62,546 bases of DNA from Litchfieldia salsa (GCF_900104555.1 NZ_FNJU01000017.1:1-62546), one strand, 5' to 3'. Shown: positions 52,507-61,281, numbered from the stretch's first letter. Notes: generated by a model not told the origin, from the sequence alone. Program-made: numbers and translations.

Positions 52507-52983
52507 ATGCAAACTGATTCAATAAAACAACCCTCGTTTGAAACACTTTTTAATGAAATTGTACTCTCAATTAATAGCGTCATTCCGGCTCAACCAACTG
52601 TAAATACATCGGAAGCGATTGGTTCAACAGAGATTTCAATTGAATTAGGTGTATCAGTTGGATTTATTGGTGATATGAAAGGAAGTTTATTTCTCAAAGG
52701 GGAAAGGGAAACCTTCTCTTCAATCGCAGAACTGTTATATGGGATGAGATTAGATGGTGAAATGCTTACCTCCTTCACAGGTGAAGTAGGGAATATGATT
52801 GCTGGTACACTATCAACAAACCTTACTAAATGGTCGTTAAAAACAGATATTACATCACCAGTATTAATGGAAGATGGGGTTTTTAAAGTGGAAGATCAAA
52901 ATAAAGCCCTTAGTGTCGCGCTCTACTATGAAAATAACGGAACACAACTAGACGCAATCCTCATGTTTTCCAATGAAGCATAA
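52507..52983 (+). CDS. CheX-like phosphatase-fold protein
   Basis: A 158-residue protein of the CheC/CheX/FliY fold. The motif SFTGEVGNMIAGTLSTNL matches the family helix ExxN that dephosphorylates CheY-P. GFIGDMKGSLFL is the central strand. ATG 52507 follows GGGAGGAT; the longer frame overlaps the LuxR gene. B. subtilis has CheC and FliY but no CheX, and never at this locus. It may dephosphorylate a receiver protein such as DegU or CheY, which is an inference. It ends the four-gene operon; a terminator follows. Confidence 0.82.
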   Translation: MQTDSIKQPSFETLFNEIVLSINSVIPAQPTVNTSEAIGSTEISIELGVSVGFIGDMKGSLFLKGERETFSSIAELLYGMRLDGEMLTSFTGEVGNMIAGTLSTNLTKWSLKTDITSPVLMEDGVFKVEDQNKALSVALYYENNGTQLDAILMFSNEA

Positions 52984-53000
52984 TATACTAACAATAACGT

Positions 53001-53037
53001 AAGTGTCTACACTCATCACCGTGTAAGACACTTTTTT
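53001..53037 (+). terminator. Intrinsic terminator of the inserted operon
   Basis: AAGTGTCTACAC...GTGTAAGACACTT with a T run. Confidence 0.88.
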
Positions 53038-53237
53038 CTTTGGACTTAATGGTCTAGGTTGTGTGGCTCAAATTTGGTGCATGGGGACGGTTCTGACGTC
53101 TCATTTCAATGGTGAATAGAGGTGACATAAGTCTAGTTTTGAATATGATTTCCTGAATTAGGTAAACATGTGAACAAACAGGTGCAATTTTGGACATATT
53201 CATATAAAATAAGAATGATTAAGATCTATTTTAGAGG

Positions 53238-53424
53238 CTGTTTTCAATAAGTACTATTTGATTGGAACAGAAGGTGCGAGACTCCTGCGGGACGTGCGGG
53301 TCAGATGAGACCCCGCAGGAGCGTAAGTGACGAGGAGGCTCATCGCCTGCCCTGCGGAAAGATCGCCCTGGAGTGTGGAAATCAACTTTTGTGATAGTGG
53401 AATAGTAAAAAGTTTTGAAAACAG
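53238..53424. repeat. Repeat family A with perfect 10-bp terminal inverted repeats
   Basis: CTGTTTTCAA (53238-53247) and TTGAAAACAG (53415-53424) bound the element. The GC-rich core runs from TTGATTGGAACAGAAGG to TGTGGAAATCAAC and contains the GACTCCTGCGGGACGTGCGG/GAGACCCCGCAGGAGCG palindrome and GACGAGGAGGCTCATCGCC. It lies between the inserted operon and degV. Confidence 0.9.
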
Positions 53425-53489
53425 TTTTTTAAATAATGATTTTTAGATGATAAGTAACATGACACTTTAACATAAGGATGGATAATGAT

Positions 53490-54332
53490 ATGAAAACGGC
53501 AATTGTAACTGATAGTACAGCTTACATACCGAAAGAGATGCGAGAAAATCTACATATACATATGATTCCTCTTAGTGTTATTTTCGGCGAAGAGGTTTAT
53601 GCGGAAGAGCAAGATATATCAGCAGCACAATTTTATGAAGAAATGAAAGTGAAAACAGACTTACCAACTACTTCACAACCACCTGTTGGGAAGTTCGTAG
53701 AGTTATTTGAAAGTCTAGCTAAGGAATATGATCATATAATCAGTATTCATTTATCTAGCGGAATTAGTGGTACATACCAAGGAGCTGTTACAGCCGGAAC
53801 AATGGTTGAAGGTATCGAAGTTCACACATTTGATACTGAAATCAGTGCAATTATTCAAGGGTTTTACGTGCTTGAAGCAGCTGAAATGGCGAACGAAGGA
53901 AAAGAACCACAAGAAATTATGAGCCGACTTCAGGAGATGAAAAAGTCATCTCGAGCTTATTTCATGGTAGATGACTTAACAAATCTTCAAAAAGGTGGCC
54001 GTTTAAGTGGTGCCCAAGCCTTTGTGGGCAGTCTTCTTCAAGTGAAACCAATTCTCCATTTTGTTGACAAGGTGATTGTTCCATTTGAAAAAATACGGAC
54101 ACGAAAAAAAGCAATGAAAAGATTGTTTGAGCTTTTTGATGAAGATGCAAGTAAGGGAGCACCAATGGTGGCTTCCATTATCCATGCTAATCGACCTGAA
54201 GAAGCAGAAGAACTTCTGGCTGAAATGAGTGAAAAATATCCTCATGTAGAGTTTATGATTAGCCACTTTGGCCCAGTGGTCGGAACACATCTTGGTGAAG
54301 GTGCAATGGGCTTAGGTTGGTATATGAAATAA
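53490..54332 (+). CDS. degV: DegV family fatty-acid-binding protein
   Basis: A 280-residue protein: AIVTDSTAYIPKEM at the N-terminus, LPTTSQPPVGKF, IHLSSGISGTYQ and DDLTNLQKGGRLSGAQAFVGSLLQVKPIL. These are DegV/FakB motifs. FakB proteins present fatty acids to the kinase FakA. It is the counterpart of B. subtilis yviA. ATG 53490 is preferred from AAGGATGG; ATG 53478 overlaps that site. A terminator separates it from comFA. Confidence 0.93.
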   Translation: MKTAIVTDSTAYIPKEMRENLHIHMIPLSVIFGEEVYAEEQDISAAQFYEEMKVKTDLPTTSQPPVGKFVELFESLAKEYDHIISIHLSSGISGTYQGAVTAGTMVEGIEVHTFDTEISAIIQGFYVLEAAEMANEGKEPQEIMSRLQEMKKSSRAYFMVDDLTNLQKGGRLSGAQAFVGSLLQVKPILHFVDKVIVPFEKIRTRKKAMKRLFELFDEDASKGAPMVASIIHANRPEEAEELLAEMSEKYPHVEFMISHFGPVVGTHLGEGAMGLGWYMK

Positions 54333-54339
54333 TTGTGTC

Positions 54340-54372
54340 CAGCGCTGCAAGTGGTTGCAGTGCTGATTTTTT
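54340..54372 (+). terminator. Intrinsic terminator after degV
   Basis: CAGCGCTGCAA-GTGG-TTGCAGTGCTG followed by ATTTTTTG. Confidence 0.85.
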
Positions 54373-54404
54373 GTTGTAAAATAAGAAATAGAATGGAGGT
54401 ATAT

Positions 54405-55907
54405 ATGAAATTCACCAAAATCAATCAACTACTTGTCCCTAATGTCACAACCCCCTGTGAAAATACATCCTTTATTCCCATAAGTCATTTCCCTGATAAA
54501 ATCCACACTACACCCCGTAATCCCGGCTTCCACTTCTCAACAGAACTACAAGACTTTCTGCAAGGAAAACAATTACTTTTTGATGATCTTCCATTTCCAA
54601 TTGAACTTATTCAACAGCATTATGAAAATGGATTTGTAAGCTATCGACCTGGCATAGCATATGGACAAGACCTGTTTTGTAACCGGTGTGGAAATGAGGA
54701 CAGCTTTCTTTTCTCAGCTTTTCATTGTGCACGCTGTCATTCAGAATGCTTTTATTGTAGAAAATGCATTACAATGGGCAGAATAAGTCAATGTACACCA
54801 CTAGTATCCTGGATAGGTCCTGAAATTAATATCATAACTCTAGAGCATCCGCTTAAATGGTCTGGACAACTGTCCTTAGCACAGCAGACTGCATCAACCG
54901 AAGTTGTTAAAGTAATCAATGAGAATCGTGAAATATTATGTTGGGCGGTTTGTGGTGCTGGAAAAACTGAAGTATTATTTGACGGTATTGCGCAAGCCAT
55001 TTTAAACGGTAAAAGGGTTTGCCTCGCGACACCCCGAACAGATGTCGTGATCGAACTCGTTCCACGAATGAAAGCAGCATTTCCGCATACAGAAGTAATC
55101 GCACTATATGGTGGAAGTGAGGATCGTCACAAGTTTGCTCCCCTCACATTATCGACCACACACCAACTCCTGCGCTTTTACCGGGCCTTTGATGTAGTGA
55201 TTATCGATGAAGCGGACGCTTTCCCTTATTCATCAGAGCCAATGCTTGAGTACGCAGTCCAACATTCAAAAAAGCCAGATGCTAGCACAGTCTATTTATC
55301 TGCCACACCAAGTCCTGCTTGGCAACATGAAGTGAAACAAGGAAAACGTCACGCCATTACCATCCCTGCAAGATATCACAAACGTCCATTGCCTGTTCCA
55401 ACCTTTAAGTGGTGTGGAAACTGGAGGAAACTACTAAAGAAAAAACAGATTCCCGCGATTCTTACTAAGTGGATTTTGAATCACTTATCCAATCGTAAAC
55501 AAGCCTTTTTATTTATCCCTCATGTCCACGAAGCAGAAAGCTTAGTTTCTCTCTTGAAGAAACTTGACTCACGTATAACGGCGGTCTATTCAGAAGATCA
55601 GAATCGGAAGGAAAAGGTTACCTCTTTTCGTCAAGGAGAGATCCCCATTTTAATCACCACAACCATCCTCGAACGAGGCGTCACCGTTCCTAATATTGAT
55701 GTCGCAGTCCTTGGTGCTGAGGATGCAATCTTTACCGAAAGCGCACTTGTACAAATAAGTGGCCGTGTTGGTCGGAGTGCAAGCTACCCAACAGGGGATA
55801 TTACTTTTTTTCATTATGGAAAAACAAAAGCGATGATTGCAGCAAAAACCCATATTGAAGATATGAATAAAGAAGGTTTTAAACGAAATTTACTAATTGG
55901 GGAGTGA
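54405..55907 (+). CDS. comFA: Late competence DNA helicase/translocase ComFA
   Basis: A 500-residue superfamily 2 ATPase. The N-terminal four-Cys zinc region (about 91-130: CNRCGNED, CARCHSECFYCRKC) is followed by Walker A CGAGKTE near 185, IIDEADAF near 268, LSATPSP, TTILERGVTVPN and the QISGRVGR motif VI. It helps pull single-stranded DNA into the cell during transformation. ATG 54405 follows ATGGAGGTAT. It lies 6 bp upstream of comFC; comFB, which lies between them in B. subtilis, is missing. Confidence 0.95.
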   Translation: MKFTKINQLLVPNVTTPCENTSFIPISHFPDKIHTTPRNPGFHFSTELQDFLQGKQLLFDDLPFPIELIQQHYENGFVSYRPGIAYGQDLFCNRCGNEDSFLFSAFHCARCHSECFYCRKCITMGRISQCTPLVSWIGPEINIITLEHPLKWSGQLSLAQQTASTEVVKVINENREILCWAVCGAGKTEVLFDGIAQAILNGKRVCLATPRTDVVIELVPRMKAAFPHTEVIALYGGSEDRHKFAPLTLSTTHQLLRFYRAFDVVIIDEADAFPYSSEPMLEYAVQHSKKPDASTVYLSATPSPAWQHEVKQGKRHAITIPARYHKRPLPVPTFKWCGNWRKLLKKKQIPAILTKWILNHLSNRKQAFLFIPHVHEAESLVSLLKKLDSRITAVYSEDQNRKEKVTSFRQGEIPILITTTILERGVTVPNIDVAVLGAEDAIFTESALVQISGRVGRSASYPTGDITFFHYGKTKAMIAAKTHIEDMNKEGFKRNLLIGE

Positions 55908-55913
55908 CATTGA

Positions 55914-56618
55914 TTGGCCAACTGTATGATATGCTTTAACTCCTACTCTGAAGTTACATGGAATTCATTGTTCTATTACGGTGATCCTACACCTCTATGT
56001 GCTCAATGTTCACACTCACTTGAAAGGATTAAGGGGAAGCTCTGTGAAGACTGTGGGAGACCTTTAGAAAAACTTTCAGAAGAATATATCTTTCAAGATC
56101 GTTGCTATGACTGTGTTCGGTGGTCTGAGGACCCGATATGGAAAGATTCCCTCAAAACGAATCGGTCTGTATTTACCTATAATGATTTTATGAAAGAAAT
56201 CTTATCAACATACAAGTTTAGAGGAGATCATCAACTTAGTCTCTCCTTCAAAAAAGACCTCATTCAAACCTACAAGCAGTATTTTTCCACTTCGATGATG
56301 ATTGTCCCGATTCCATTAAGTCAAGAACGGCTCTATGAGCGCGGGTTTAACCAATCACTTGTATTTGCTGAATTTCTTGGGCATCCTAAAGAAATCCTTA
56401 CACGTATTCATCTTGAAAAACAATCCAAAAAGTCCCGAGAGAAAAGAATCGAATCGGATCATGTGTTTAAAATGAAGGAAGAAATGGATTTAAAAGGGAG
56501 TCAGATTTTATTGATTGATGACATTTATACAACAGGATCAACGATCAGACATGCTGCACAGATCTTATTATCTTCAGGGGCAGAATCAGTTTCTTCATTA
56601 ACATTAGTAAGATCTTAA
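55914..56618 (+). CDS. comFC: Competence protein ComFC (phosphoribosyltransferase fold)
   Basis: A 234-residue protein: an N-terminal zinc finger with CMICFNS, CAQC, CEDCGRP and CYDC, and a C-terminal PRTase domain with IVPIPLSQERLYERGFNQS and the PRPP loop LLIDDIYTTGST. It is required for transformation and works with ComFA. TTG 55914 follows GGGGAGTG. Confidence 0.95.
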   Translation: MANCMICFNSYSEVTWNSLFYYGDPTPLCAQCSHSLERIKGKLCEDCGRPLEKLSEEYIFQDRCYDCVRWSEDPIWKDSLKTNRSVFTYNDFMKEILSTYKFRGDHQLSLSFKKDLIQTYKQYFSTSMMIVPIPLSQERLYERGFNQSLVFAEFLGHPKEILTRIHLEKQSKKSREKRIESDHVFKMKEEMDLKGSQILLIDDIYTTGSTIRHAAQILLSSGAESVSSLTLVRS

Positions 56619-56627
56619 ACATTTTGT

Positions 56628-56654
56628 TAAAATAAACGAAAATAGGACCGATAT
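56628..56654 (+). promoter_or_regulatory. Sigma-D promoter upstream of yvyF
   Basis: TAAA (56628-56631), exactly 15 bases, then ACCGATAT (56647-56654), one mismatch from the sigma-D consensus TAAA-N15-GCCGATAT. It lies 33 bp before the yvyF ATG. Confidence 0.8.
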
Positions 56655-56687
56655 AAAAAGTAAGATGAATTAAGAGGAGAAATTAAC

Positions 56688-57098
56688 ATGTCAGAATTAG
56701 CAAACTGTCCTAAATGTGGGACATTATTTATGAAAAATAATATTCGCGCTGTTTGCGATGGTTGTTATAAAGAAGAAGACCTTAAATTTAAAACGGTTCA
56801 TGAATTTATAAGAAAAAGAGAAAACCGTACAGCAACGATTAAAGAAGTAGTTGCAGCTACAGGTGTTGAAGAGGATTTAATCTATCGCTTTATCCGCACT
56901 GGAAAGCTTCAACTCGCACAGTTTCCGAATATGGGATATCCATGTGATAGTTGTAGTACATTAATTCGTGAAGGAAAGCTTTGTAAAAACTGTGCTGGAG
57001 GCATACGTAGTCAAATGTCACAGTTGGAAAAGGAGCAAGAACACGCGAAGAAGCTCAAGGAAGCCGAAAAGAAATCAACATTTTACTCTGATCGCTAA
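56688..57098 (+). CDS. yvyF: Flagellar operon protein YvyF
   Basis: A 136-residue protein of the TIGR03826 flagellar-operon family. The N-terminal zinc ribbon (CPKCGTLF, CDGCYKEED), a MerR/excisionase-like helix-turn-helix (TATIKEVVAATGVEEDLIYRFIR), a second pair CDSC/CKNC and a basic coiled tail are visible. It is linked to motility and FlgM control in B. subtilis. ATG follows AAGAGGAGA. Confidence 0.93.
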   Translation: MSELANCPKCGTLFMKNNIRAVCDGCYKEEDLKFKTVHEFIRKRENRTATIKEVVAATGVEEDLIYRFIRTGKLQLAQFPNMGYPCDSCSTLIREGKLCKNCAGGIRSQMSQLEKEQEHAKKLKEAEKKSTFYSDR

Positions 57099-57122
57099 AC
57101 AATTTAGCGGAATTACCGATAT
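57096..57122 (+). promoter_or_regulatory. Sigma-D promoter of flgM
   Basis: TAAA (57096-57099, overlapping the yvyF stop), 15 bases, ACCGATAT (57115-57122). This matches the sigma-D-dependent flgM promoter known from B. subtilis, a negative feedback through the anti-sigma factor. Confidence 0.85.
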
Positions 57123-57165
57123 ATATCATAGATACAAGTACGGAATGGAAAGCGAGGACAGAATG

Positions 57166-57426
57166 ATGAAAATAAATCAAACGAATTTAGCAGGAATTAA
57201 TCCTTATAAAAAACAAGTAAACAAAGTCGTTCAAACTGAAAAAACAGTAAAAACGGATAAGGTTGAAATTTCTTCAGCTGCAAAGCAATTACAAGAAACA
57301 TCTGCTGTCACACTAGAACGTCAAGAAAAAATAGATGCCCTTAAGCAACAGGTTCAAAATGGTACTTACAAAGTAGACCCTGAAAAAATAGCGAAAAGCA
57401 TCGTGAATTATTATTTCAAATCTTAG
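57166..57426 (+). CDS. flgM: Anti-sigma-D factor FlgM
   Basis: An 86-residue protein starting MKINQTNLAGINPYKKQ. The C-terminal sigma-binding half has DKVEISSAAKQLQE and the VQNGTYKVDPEKIAKSIV motif. It holds sigma-D inactive until the hook-basal body is complete. ATG 57166 is chosen (ATG 57163 adjacent); GAGGAC lies just upstream. Confidence 0.95.
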   Translation: MKINQTNLAGINPYKKQVNKVVQTEKTVKTDKVEISSAAKQLQETSAVTLERQEKIDALKQQVQNGTYKVDPEKIAKSIVNYYFKS

Positions 57427-57449
57427 CCTAAGGATAGGAGGGGAAACGT

Positions 57450-57947
57450 ATGTCAGCAACGAAAATTATCGATCTGTTACGAAAGCTACTCACACTTCAT
57501 TCGGCACTTCATCAGTTAGCAATGAAAAAAACAGAGATTCTAAAAACTGGTGACATACCTTCCCTTGATGAACATTTGAAAGAAGAGCAGAAATATATCT
57601 TAGCGATTCGTCAAATTGAACACGAACGTGTCGAAATCATGCAGGTAGAGTTCCACCGTTTGGGTACTCCTCAAAGTGATCAGACATTAACCAAATATAT
57701 TGAAACAATTAATGAACCAGAACGAACAAATTTAATTCAACTACAACAAGAATTAGTAGAAAAAATAACTCAATTAAAAACTCAAAATGAACTAAATCAA
57801 CAATTAACCTCACAATCTTTACAGGTAGTAAATATGACACTTGATACAATCTTACCTAAACCAAAAGAGCTGAATTATGGGAATCCATTAAATGCTCCTC
57901 AAGAAAAAAATACACAAAGACGCTCAATGTTTGATTCACAAGCATAG
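57450..57947 (+). CDS. flgN: Flagellar chaperone FlgN
   Basis: A 165-residue helical protein of the FlgN family (YvyG). Two long helices cover about residues 5-70 and 85-135. It is a type III export chaperone for the hook-filament junction proteins FlgK and FlgL, encoded next. ATG follows AGGAGGGGAAACGT. It also helps FlgM translation in other bacteria. Confidence 0.9.
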   Translation: MSATKIIDLLRKLLTLHSALHQLAMKKTEILKTGDIPSLDEHLKEEQKYILAIRQIEHERVEIMQVEFHRLGTPQSDQTLTKYIETINEPERTNLIQLQQELVEKITQLKTQNELNQQLTSQSLQVVNMTLDTILPKPKELNYGNPLNAPQEKNTQRRSMFDSQA

Positions 57948-57970
57948 AAGGAATGGAGGAAAAATAGAAC

Positions 57971-59515
57971 ATGTCTACATTTTCTGGATTAGAAACTGCC
58001 CGCCGTGGGATGGTCACACAACAAAATGCTTTATATACAACAGGACATAATATTTCAAATGCAAATACAGAAGGTTATACACGTCAACGAGTGAATTTCA
58101 CAGCAACATCTCCATTCCCGAATCCTTCGATTAATCAACCAAAAATAGCGGGCCAAATGGGAACAGGTGTTGAAGCAGGATCTGTTCAACGTGTAAGAGA
58201 GAGTTTTCTAGATGTTCAATATCGCTCTGAAAGTAGCAAAATAGGATACTGGGATTCTCGTGCAACCGGGTTAGATAAAATGGAACAAATCATGAACGAA
58301 CCAAGTGAAAGTGGACTTGCTAAAACAATGGATCGCTTCTGGCAATCACTACAGGACTTAGCAGTAAATCCAGAAGACGCAGGTGCTCGTTCAGTAGTGA
58401 GACAGCGTGGGTTAGCGGTATCTGAAACATTTCAATATCTATCAAACTCACTTACAGCTGTCCAAAAGGATCTTGGGAACGAAATCAATGTAAGTGTGAA
58501 GTCGATTAATTCAATTGCGAGCCAGATTTCACAGATTAATAAACAGATTTCCGAAGTTGAGCCAAACGGCTATCTTCCTAATGATTTATACGATGAGCGT
58601 GACCGTTTACTAGATTCACTTTCTTCCTTCGGTGAGATTAAGATCGAGAATGTAAAAAGCGGTGGAAATGCACTTGCGATTGCAGAAGGTATGGTCAATG
58701 TTTCATTCGTTGATAAAAATGGACAATCCATCTCACTTGTTAATGGTTCAGAAGCTAAAATACTTTCAGTTACACCTACTGAAGCTGGTACTGGTGTACC
58801 AACAGGACCTATTACAGGTGTTACAGTTGGTGGAGTAAATTTAGACCTTAAAGATAGTGGGAAATTAAAAGGTTTGATTAATTCTTATGGATATGAAGAG
58901 GCTGGACAAGTAAAGGGTGTTTTCCCTGACATGCTTGACCAACTTGATCAAATCGCCTATTCATTTGCTACACAGTTTAATGCAGTTCATACACAAGGGT
59001 ATACATTGGCTAGTTCAACAAGCCCAAGTGAACAAGGAAAGTTGTTTTTTGCTGACCTTGGTGCTAATTATAAAGGTGCTGCCACTAAAATTGGCTTATC
59101 AACTGATGTGGAAAACTTGAATAACATAGCGGCATCTACGTCCGTAAATCAAGCAGGTAATGGACAAAATGCTTTAAACCTTGCTGAAGTAAAAAACACA
59201 AACTTCTCATCTGTCACACCTCCTGCTGGCAAGACATTCCCGATTACAGCTGGTACGATTCAAGCATTCTATGAATCTATGATTGGTAAAATGGGAGTAG
59301 ATTCACAGGAAGCAACAAGATTAAAAGACAACTCAAAAGTACTTCGTGATTCAGTTGAAACAAATCGCCAATCAGTTAGTGGTGTTTCTATTGATGAAGA
59401 AATGACAAATATGGTTAAATTTCAGCATGCCTACAATGCCTCTGCACGTAATTTAACAGTTATAGATGAAATGCTCGATACGATTATTAACCGTATGGGT
59501 CTAGTAGGAAGGTAG
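57971..59515 (+). CDS. flgK: Flagellar hook-associated protein 1
   Basis: A 514-residue protein. The N-terminal FSGLETARRGMVTQQ and TTGHNISNANTEGYTRQRV form the flagellar rod/hook signature. The C-terminal VSIDEEMTNMVKFQHAYNASAR matches the FlgK coiled-coil end. It joins the hook to the filament. It is normal in length for Bacillus. Confidence 0.96.
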   Translation: MSTFSGLETARRGMVTQQNALYTTGHNISNANTEGYTRQRVNFTATSPFPNPSINQPKIAGQMGTGVEAGSVQRVRESFLDVQYRSESSKIGYWDSRATGLDKMEQIMNEPSESGLAKTMDRFWQSLQDLAVNPEDAGARSVVRQRGLAVSETFQYLSNSLTAVQKDLGNEINVSVKSINSIASQISQINKQISEVEPNGYLPNDLYDERDRLLDSLSSFGEIKIENVKSGGNALAIAEGMVNVSFVDKNGQSISLVNGSEAKILSVTPTEAGTGVPTGPITGVTVGGVNLDLKDSGKLKGLINSYGYEEAGQVKGVFPDMLDQLDQIAYSFATQFNAVHTQGYTLASSTSPSEQGKLFFADLGANYKGAATKIGLSTDVENLNNIAASTSVNQAGNGQNALNLAEVKNTNFSSVTPPAGKTFPITAGTIQAFYESMIGKMGVDSQEATRLKDNSKVLRDSVETNRQSVSGVSIDEEMTNMVKFQHAYNASARNLTVIDEMLDTIINRMGLVGR

Positions 59516-59525
59516 GGATTAAACA

Positions 59526-60407
59526 ATGCGCGTAACACAAACAATGTTAAGTAATAATATGTTGAAAAATCTAAGCCAAAGTTACTCTAATATGGGAAAG
59601 TTACAGGATCAATTAGCGACTGGAAAGAAAATCACTAAGCCTTCTGATGACCCTGTTGTTGCAATTAAAGGGATGAGATATCGTACAGACCTTACAGAGG
59701 TTGAGCAATATCAACGTAACTTATCTGAAGTTTATAACTGGATGGAATCAAGTGATTCAGCTTTAGATGATATGACCAATGCATTACAGCGTGTGAGAGA
59801 ATTGACTGTTCAGGCGAGTAATGGGACAAATAGTCCTGATGATTTAAAGAGTATCGCTGTTGAGGTTAAACAGATAAAAGAGCATATTGCTAATATATCG
59901 AATACAAAGGTTGGGAATAAATATTTGTTCAATGGTAGTAACACAACAGTTGCTCCAATCGATCTTGCAAATGGAAAAATAGCACCAGATAATAATAACC
60001 AGGTTCTCATTACGGTATCTAAGGGTGTCAATTTGAATACGAACGTAGATGGCACTCAATTGTTTACTGGATCGGGAAGTAATCTATTTGAAGACCTCGA
60101 AAATTTAGTAAATGCAATGGAAACAGGTAGCGGAGATATTGATAACTTTTTAACTACATTAGATTCGCATGCATCAAATGTTACTGCAGTACGTGCAGAC
60201 TTAGGGGCAAGATATAATCGTGTAGAGTTAATTGATGATCGCTTAAGTCAGCAATCTGTAATTGCAACGAAAATCATTTCGGATAATGAAGATGCTGAAC
60301 TTGAAAAGGTAATTATTGATCTAACTACACAGGAAAGTGTTCACAGAGCAGCACTTGGAGTAGGGTCACGTATTATACAGCCTTCACTTTTGGACTTTTT
60401 ACGCTAA
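59526..60407 (+). CDS. flgL: Flagellar hook-associated protein 3
   Basis: A 293-residue flagellin-like junction protein: MRVTQTMLSNNMLKNLSQS at the N-terminus, QDQLATGKKITKPSDDPV, and the C-terminal VIIDLTTQESVHRAALGVG. It lies 11 bp after flgK and is followed by a terminator and a family A repeat. Confidence 0.96.
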   Translation: MRVTQTMLSNNMLKNLSQSYSNMGKLQDQLATGKKITKPSDDPVVAIKGMRYRTDLTEVEQYQRNLSEVYNWMESSDSALDDMTNALQRVRELTVQASNGTNSPDDLKSIAVEVKQIKEHIANISNTKVGNKYLFNGSNTTVAPIDLANGKIAPDNNNQVLITVSKGVNLNTNVDGTQLFTGSGSNLFEDLENLVNAMETGSGDIDNFLTTLDSHASNVTAVRADLGARYNRVELIDDRLSQQSVIATKIISDNEDAELEKVIIDLTTQESVHRAALGVGSRIIQPSLLDFLR

Positions 60408-60408
60408 G

Positions 60409-60437
60409 AGCTATCTATCTAATGGATAGCTTTTTTT
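60409..60437 (+). terminator. Intrinsic terminator after flgL
   Basis: AGCTATC...GATAGCT followed by TTTTTTT. Confidence 0.85.
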
Positions 60438-60440
60438 ACT

Positions 60441-60610
60441 AGGTTGTTTTCGTAAACTTTGTTGCTACTTAATCTAGGTTTGTTGATTTGCACTCCAGGT
60501 GTGTGCTTTCCGCGGGGCAGGTGATGAGCCTTCTCGTCGCTATGCTCCTGTGGGGTCTCATCCTCCCTGCGCATCCCGCAGGAGTCACACACCTTACGCA
60601 CCAATCAACC
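60441..60610. repeat. Repeat family A, nearly full copy
   Basis: Left end GGTTGTTTTCGTAAACTTTG as in the 1437 and 5038 copies. The core GTTGATTTGCACTCCAGGTG through CCAATCAACC matches 34129-34255. The right terminal repeat is not recognisable. It splits flgL from yviE. Confidence 0.85.
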
Positions 60611-60690
60611 GCTTAATCTTAAGTTAATAAAGTAAAAACGTTATCAATCTTTCAGAAAAATTACTTTTACTCTTACAGGAGGTGGAGAAG

Positions 60691-61281
60691 TTGAATTTTC
60701 CACAAATAAGACTTGAATCGCAATATGCAAAATTACAATTAAAAACAAATCATGCCAAATTAGATATTCAAAGTAAACCAGCAGATATGACAATTGAGCA
60801 ACCGAAAGCAGAGTTACATATTGAACGAACACCTTCGAAACTTTCGATTGATCAAACAGAAGCATGGGCGGACATGGATCTTAAACACATTTCACGGCGA
60901 ATTTCCGAAGAAGCACAAAAAGGAAAAAGTGATGTATTAGCGGGCATAGCAAGAAGAGCACAAGAAGGTAATGATATTATGAAGATTGAGAATAAGAGTA
61001 ATCCAATGCCTCAGCATGCGAAGGTGAATAGTCAAAAGCCTTGGAAGGAGTTTAATATTGGTTGGATTCCATCACACTTCAGTGTGAAAACCAGCTATAC
61101 ACCAAGTAAAGTTGAGATTGATTGGAAGGTTAACAAACCAATTATTAATGTGCAAACAAACAAGCCTATTGTAGAGTACACACCAGGAAATGTCGACATC
61201 GAATTAGCTCAAAGAGAATCGTTGAAGATAGACTTTGTTAATTTGAAGCATGTTGGTATAAACTATGAACAGGAAATATAA
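60691..61281 (+). CDS. yviE: YviE (DUF6470) flagellar-locus protein
   Basis: A 196-residue, strand-rich, basic protein. Alternating IDIQSKPADMTIEQPKAEL-type segments, KHISRRISEEAQKGKSDVL in the centre, and VEYTPGNVDIELAQRESLKI near the C-terminus mark the DUF6470 family. Its function is unknown, but its place between flgL and fliW is conserved in Bacillus. TTG 60691 follows AGGAGGTGG; GTG 60682 overlaps that site. Confidence 0.88.
   Translation: MNFPQIRLESQYAKLQLKTNHAKLDIQSKPADMTIEQPKAELHIERTPSKLSIDQTEAWADMDLKHISRRISEEAQKGKSDVLAGIARRAQEGNDIMKIENKSNPMPQHAKVNSQKPWKEFNIGWIPSHFSVKTSYTPSKVEIDWKVNKPIINVQTNKPIVEYTPGNVDIELAQRESLKIDFVNLKHVGINYEQEI

Noticed and set aside
1437-60610. Repeats as a CRISPR array
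   Set aside because: Copies are tens of kilobases apart, are 120-190 bp long and no cas genes are present.
60640-60690. Sigma-D promoter for yviE-fliW-csrA
   Set aside because: TAAA tetrads are present but no CCGATA-like -10 lies 15 bases downstream.
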